A stretch of 9,405 nucleotides of DNA from JAAFHS01 sp046049665. Its GTDB lineage: Bacteria; Pseudomonadota; Alphaproteobacteria; Rhodobacterales; Rhodobacteraceae. Below, in pieces: positions 6,499 through 9,405 of this stretch; within the stretch, counting starts at the first letter, position 1; every line of letters starts with the position of its first letter. The DNA lies in assembly GCA_046049665.1 (NCBI GenBank), contig JBJOQW010000191.1, positions 1-9,405 on the forward strand, read 5' to 3'. Under the pieces are notes generated by a model. The model saw nothing but the letters and a program-made list of their open reading frames with translations, had not been told where the DNA came from and did no database searches. Both the position numbers and the translations under genes were made by a program.

Positions 6499-6531
6499 CC
6501 TGGCAACAGAAACCTGCACTTTCACGCCACC
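6499..6531 (+). repeat. Diverged second copy of the tmRNA 3'-end segment
   Basis: CCTGGCAACAGAA at 6499-6511 exactly repeats 6431-6443 in the last tmRNA hairpin, 68 bases downstream. Similarity continues: TCCGGCACTTTACCCACC after copy 1 versus ACCTGCACTTTCACGCCACC after copy 2. In copy 1 the motif is looped by GGA/TCC (part of a 6-bp stem), in copy 2 by GGT/ACC, a paired change. Between them CAAAGC/GCTTTG (6478-6495) forms another hairpin. Confidence 0.8.
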
Positions 6532-6547
6532 ACGGTCGGGCATGCGC

Positions 6548-6598
6548 CAAATTTCTTGAGAAAGAAATTTGCCAAAAGTTTTCCTTAAAACTTTTGGC
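6548..6598 (+). terminator. Pair of adjacent AT-rich hairpins, probable end of the ssrA transcript
   Basis: CAAATTTCTT (6548-6557) pairs with AAGAAATTTG (6562-6571) across GAGA, and GCCAAAAGTTTT (6571-6582) with AAAACTTTTGGC (6587-6598) across CCTT, giving 10- and 12-bp perfect stems that share base 6571. They sit between ssrA and the chromate genes, the natural place for transcript ends. Neither is followed by a clean T run, so a role in RNA 3'-end protection is as likely as termination. Confidence 0.5.
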
Positions 6599-6614
6599 GC
6601 CCGCCCCCGCAGGC

Positions 6615-6643
6615 TTGACGCATCCCCACTGCCTTGTTACGTC
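6615..6643 (+). promoter_or_regulatory. Candidate promoter of the chromate-resistance pair
   Basis: TTGACG (6615-6620) lies 17 bases before TACGTC (6638-6643), with expected start near 6650 and a leader of about 75 bases. The -35 box is strong and the -10 weak. A 7-bp stem with one G-U (CATGGGG 6649-6655 with CCCCGTG) could form at the start of the leader. Confidence 0.3.
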
Positions 6644-6723
6644 CCGACCATGGGGTTTGCGACCGCCCCGTGAGGCGTCAGCCCGAGCATCGCATCCCGT
6701 TGACCCTTTCACAGGATGCCCCC

Positions 6724-7515
6724 ATGCCCGGCCCGAACCAGATTACCCCTGCCCAACTGATGCGCCTGATCGGCACGCCCGATTGCCCCGTTCTGATCGA
6801 CGTGCGCATTGCCGAAAACGTCAGTGAACACCCTTACCTGCTGCCCGGCGCGCAGTTGCATGCGCATGATGCCTTGCCCTCCCTGCCGCCCGGCAGCCGT
6901 GCCGTCATCATCTGCAAGCGCGGAAAAAAGCTGTCCGAAGGTGCGGCTGCCATGCTGCGCACCGCGGGTGTTGTGGCCGAGGTGCTGGAGGGCGGAACGC
7001 TGGCCTGGGCCGAGGCAGGTCTGCCCATGGTGCCATTGGCGCTGATGCCGCAAACAGCACTTTGGGTCACCCGCCACCGCCCCAAGATTGACCGCATTGC
7101 CTGCCCCTGGCTGATCCGGCGCTTCGTCAACCGTGATGCGCGCTTTCTGTTCGTGGCCCCTGCCGATGTGCCCGAAGTGGCCGAAAACTTTGGCGCCACG
7201 CCCTTTGAAATTGACGGCGTGCATTGGTCACACCGGGGCGAGCTTTGTTCGTTTGATGCGCTGATACAGGACTTCGGCCTGTCTACCCCCGCGCTTGACC
7301 GTCTTGCCCTTGTTGTCCGTGCCGCAGACACCGACCGGCATGATCTTGCGCCGCAGGCCGCAGGGCTGCTTGCGCTGTCCGTCGGATTGTCACGCATGTG
7401 TCGTGATGATCTGGCACAGCTTGAGACCGGAATGGTGATCTATGATGCACTTTATCGCTGGGCCCGTGACGGGTTTGACGAAGGCCATGATTGGCCGGCG
7501 GGGCGTGTGGCATGA
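6724..7515 (+). CDS. chrB: Rhodanese-ChrB fusion, chromate-resistance protein
   Basis: The 263-residue cytoplasmic protein has two domains. Residues 10-103 are rhodanese-like: PVLIDVR (22-28), then the active-site loop CKRGKKLS with C64, and VLEGGTLAW (87-95). Residues 113-260 match the C-terminal chromate-resistance (ChrB_C) domain: RPKIDRIACPWLIRRFVNRDARFLFV spans 119-144, followed by HRGELCSFDALI (170-181). No signal peptide is seen despite the family's historical label as exported. Such proteins raise chromate tolerance or sense it; the rhodanese half could move sulfur or bind oxyanions, which is inference. ATG 6724 has AGGA about nine bases upstream; earlier in-frame ATGs at 6634 lack support. 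The stop overlaps the chrA start (ATGA), so the two are co-translated. The N-terminal regulatory domain of plasmid-type ChrB is absent. Confidence 0.85.
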   Translation: MPGPNQITPAQLMRLIGTPDCPVLIDVRIAENVSEHPYLLPGAQLHAHDALPSLPPGSRAVIICKRGKKLSEGAAAMLRTAGVVAEVLEGGTLAWAEAGLPMVPLALMPQTALWVTRHRPKIDRIACPWLIRRFVNRDARFLFVAPADVPEVAENFGATPFEIDGVHWSHRGELCSFDALIQDFGLSTPALDRLALVVRAADTDRHDLAPQAAGLLALSVGLSRMCRDDLAQLETGMVIYDALYRWARDGFDEGHDWPAGRVA

Positions 7516-8768
7516 CACCCAGCCTGTCTGACCTGACCCGCACCTTTGCGCGTATCGGCGTGCTGTCCTTTGGCGGGCCTGCAGCCCAGATCGCGCTGAT
7601 GCACCGCACCATCATTGATGAACGCAAATGGGTGGCCGAGCCCGACTATCTGCGCGCGCTGTCATTCTGCATGCTGCTGCCGGGCCCCGAGGCGATGCAG
7701 CTTGCCACCTGGATCGGCTGGCGTCTGCATGGCACGCTGGGCGGGCTGATTGCCGGGTTGTTGTTCGTGCTGCCGGGGGCCGTGGTCGTGCTGGCCCTGT
7801 CCATGATCTACGCGCTTTTTGGCAATGTGCCCTTCGTTGGGGCCTTGTTCTTTGGCATTCAGGCCGCCGTGGTGGTTGTGGTGATCGAGGCATTGTTGCG
7901 CGTGGCCAAGCGCGCGCTGAAGGGCCGCCTGCAATGGGCCATTGCGACGGCGGCCTTTGTCGGGCTGTTCGTGTTGAACCTGCCCTTTCCGCTGATCATT
8001 GCTGCTGCGGGCCTGCTTGGCTTTCTGACCACGCGCAAAACGGCCCCAGCCCCCGCGGCCCCTGCCCCTGCCCCTGCCGCAATGCGTCAATCGTTGCAGG
8101 CCATCTTTATCTGGGGCGCTGTCTGGCTGGTTCCGCTGGGCCTGCTGATGCTGCAAGGCGGGCTTTTGGCCGATCTTGGCCTGTTCTTTTCCAAACTCGC
8201 CGTCCTTACCTTTGGCGGCGCCTATGCCGTGCTGGCATGGATGACCCAAGAGGTGGTGCAGGACCGCGCATGGTTGACCTTGCCGGAAATGATGGCCGGG
8301 CTTGGTCTGGCCGAAACCACGCCCGGGCCGCTGATTCTGGTGACGCAATTCGTGGGGTTCCTTGCCGCCTTCAAGGCTGCTGGCCTGTGGGCAGGCATCG
8401 CCGGGGCCGTCACGGCACTGTGGATGACCTTTGCCCCATGCTTTCTGTGGATCTTTGCCGGAGCACCCTGGATCGCCCGCCTCACCGCCATGCCCCGCCT
8501 GTCTGGCGCGCTGTCTGCCATTACAGCCGCTGTGGTTGGTGTGATTGCCAACCTGTCACTGTGGTTTGCTGCCCATGTGTTCTTTGGCCAGATCAGCCGT
8601 CTGACCACCGGCCCCATTGACATGATCCTGCCGCAGCTTTCATCGCTGAACCCCATTGCCGTCATCATCGCGGCCCTTGCCGGATGGCTGTTGCTCTGGC
8701 GGCATTGGAACCTGATTGCTGTTCTTGTGATTTCGGCGCTGGCCGGGCTGTTGCAGCTTGCGTTCTGA
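7512..8768 (+). CDS. chrA: Chromate transporter ChrA, two-domain form
   Basis: A 418-residue inner-membrane protein of the CHR superfamily, which exports chromate using the proton motive force. It has two homologous CHR halves. Half 1 shows GVLSFGGPAAQIAL (16-29), a W-containing entry segment and CMLLPGPEAMQLATWIGW (53-70), then GLLFVLPG (82-89). Half 2 shows VLTFGGAYAVLAWM (231-244) and GLGLAETTPGPLILVTQFVGF (263-283, an overlapping match to the half-1 LPGPE region). A Pro-Ala linker (about 178-190) joins them. Around ten hydrophobic segments are visible. ATG 7512 overlaps the chrB stop by four bases, with GGCGGGG upstream; an open frame seven codons earlier is not needed. Some CHR proteins move sulfate-like anions, so the natural substrate could differ, but the ChrB neighbour supports chromate. 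Confidence 0.93.
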   Translation: MTPSLSDLTRTFARIGVLSFGGPAAQIALMHRTIIDERKWVAEPDYLRALSFCMLLPGPEAMQLATWIGWRLHGTLGGLIAGLLFVLPGAVVVLALSMIYALFGNVPFVGALFFGIQAAVVVVVIEALLRVAKRALKGRLQWAIATAAFVGLFVLNLPFPLIIAAAGLLGFLTTRKTAPAPAAPAPAPAAMRQSLQAIFIWGAVWLVPLGLLMLQGGLLADLGLFFSKLAVLTFGGAYAVLAWMTQEVVQDRAWLTLPEMMAGLGLAETTPGPLILVTQFVGFLAAFKAAGLWAGIAGAVTALWMTFAPCFLWIFAGAPWIARLTAMPRLSGALSAITAAVVGVIANLSLWFAAHVFFGQISRLTTGPIDMILPQLSSLNPIAVIIAALAGWLLLWRHWNLIAVLVISALAGLLQLAF

Positions 8769-8836
8769 CGCGTGCCCTCTTTCCTTTGCATCCCTGCCCC
8801 CCTATGCTGCACCTATTGGACACGGGGGTTTTGGGC

Positions 8837-9298
8837 ATGGCGCGATCAATTGATTACGGCAACCTGATGCACCGCGCGATGCGTGGCCTGATCCAGTCCG
8901 TGCTCAGCGATGTGGCCGATCATGGCCTGCCCGGCAATCACCACTTCTTCATCACCTTCGATACCAATCACCCCGATGTCGCCCTGGCCGACTGGTTGCG
9001 CGCGCGCTACCCCGAGGAAATGACCATCGTCATCCAGAACTGGTACGAAAACCTGAATGTCACCGATGACGGCTTTACCATCACCCTGAATTTCGGCAAT
9101 TCGCCCGAACCCATGGTTGTGCCCTTTGATGCCGTGCGCACCTTTGTTGACCCCTCAGTCGAATTCGGCCTGCGCTTTGAAACGCATGAAGATGAGGATG
9201 ACGACGAGGAGGATGACGCCGAAGATGACAGCGATACTGATGATGATGCGCCCCGCCCGGCGGCCGAAATCGTCAGCCTTGACAAGTTCCGCAAGTAA
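8837..9298 (+). CDS. sspB: SspB, ClpXP protease adaptor (alpha type)
   Basis: A 153-residue adaptor that holds ssrA-tagged proteins and tethers them to ClpX for degradation by ClpP. Residues 1-115 form the substrate-binding domain, opening IDYGNLMHRAMRGLIQSVL (5-23), with HHFFITFDTNHPDV (35-48) and MTIVIQNWYENL (62-73), close to the Caulobacter-type SspB pattern. An acidic, disordered linker of almost only D and E fills 117-137, followed by the C-terminal ClpX-binding tail EIVSLDKFRK (144-153). ATG 8837 is preferred because the family begins about four residues before IDYGNL; ATG 8804 would add 11 residues. A GGGGG run about nine bases upstream may serve as ribosome site. It lies 68 bases after chrA and may share its transcript. 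Its substrate tag is encoded by ssrA in the same window. Confidence 0.92.
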   Translation: MARSIDYGNLMHRAMRGLIQSVLSDVADHGLPGNHHFFITFDTNHPDVALADWLRARYPEEMTIVIQNWYENLNVTDDGFTITLNFGNSPEPMVVPFDAVRTFVDPSVEFGLRFETHEDEDDDEEDDAEDDSDTDDDAPRPAAEIVSLDKFRK

Positions 9299-9313
9299 GC
9301 GCGAAAGCACCAC

Positions 9314-9405
9314 ATGCCCTCAGACCTCGGCCTTTTTCTGCGCCAACTGGTGCGCAACCCAGCCACCATTTCCGCCATGGCCCCGTCATCACGGCATCTG
9401 GCAAA
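9314..9405 (+). CDS. Probable phospholipid N-methyltransferase, N-terminal part (cut by window edge)
   Basis: Thirty codons from ATG 9314 stay open to the window edge. The segment LFLRQLVRNPATISAMAPSS (residues 7-26) matches the N-terminal signature of small SAM-dependent methyltransferases of the PmtA type (FL...NP..VGA..PSS..LA), which convert phosphatidylethanolamine to phosphatidylcholine in Rhodobacterales; related KsgA-like or rRNA-type methyltransferases share this opening. It starts 15 bases after the sspB stop, so co-transcription is likely. The ribosome site is weak. The SAM-binding motif would lie beyond the window, so the call rests on the opening alone. Confidence 0.6.
   Translation, partial: MPSDLGLFLRQLVRNPATISAMAPSSRHLA

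Noticed and set aside
6467..6712. 81-codon minus-strand open frame between ssrA and chrB
   Set aside because: It spans the AT-rich hairpins, has no recognisable family motif, and has no convincing ribosome site; I see no protein gene in 6451-6723.
7628..8620. 330-codon plus-strand frame inside chrA
   Set aside because: It is the +1-type shadow of chrA, whose own frame carries both CHR domains and all motifs.

Overview
The window looks like chromosomal DNA of a member of the Rhodobacterales (Alphaproteobacteria; Rhodobacter/Roseobacter type). The evidence is a GC-rich sequence with Rhodobacter-type trgA and trgB genes, a circularly permuted two-piece tmRNA gene whose tag ends ALAA, an alpha-type SspB adaptor, and low-GC palindromes between genes. 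No integrase, transposase, tRNA, rRNA or true CRISPR array is visible. I read this by eye; no database search was run.

Left third (1-3255, minus strand): a compact operon read right to left, photolyase (phr), fatty-acyl SAM methyltransferase (cfa-like), trgA and the first 50 codons of trgB. Gaps are 50 and 8 bases, and the last pair overlaps by 4 (GTGA). The theme is protection from light, oxidants and tellurite. Several key residues of the cfa product differ from those of E. coli cyclopropane synthase, so it may methylate lipids in another way.

Middle (3256-6033): four identical 19-base palindromes at an exact 43-base period separate the photolyase from a class-V aminotransferase gene (minus strand), which keeps its PLP lysine but seems to lack the catalytic cysteine of cysteine desulfurases. 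Divergent from it, across a 233-base gap holding a perfect 7-2-7 inverted repeat, lies a gene for a periplasmic polyamine-type binding protein with no permease or ATPase genes beside it.

Right third (6034-9405, plus strand): the 690 bases after the binding protein contain no protein gene. They hold a permuted ssrA gene (acceptor half first, then coding half with tag ANDNRAPIALAA), a diverged second copy of its 3'-end loop motif, and a pair of strong AT-rich hairpins. Then come a rhodanese-ChrB fusion and the chromate transporter ChrA (ATGA overlap), the ClpXP adaptor SspB, and the first 30 codons of a probable phospholipid N-methyltransferase. tmRNA and SspB act in one pathway (tagging of stalled products, delivery to ClpXP), so finding them about 2.4 kb apart with a metal-resistance pair between them is notable.

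The best candidates for something undescribed are the 43-base palindrome array and the repeated CCTGGCAACAGAA hairpin at and after the tmRNA end. The protein genes mostly belong to recognisable families.
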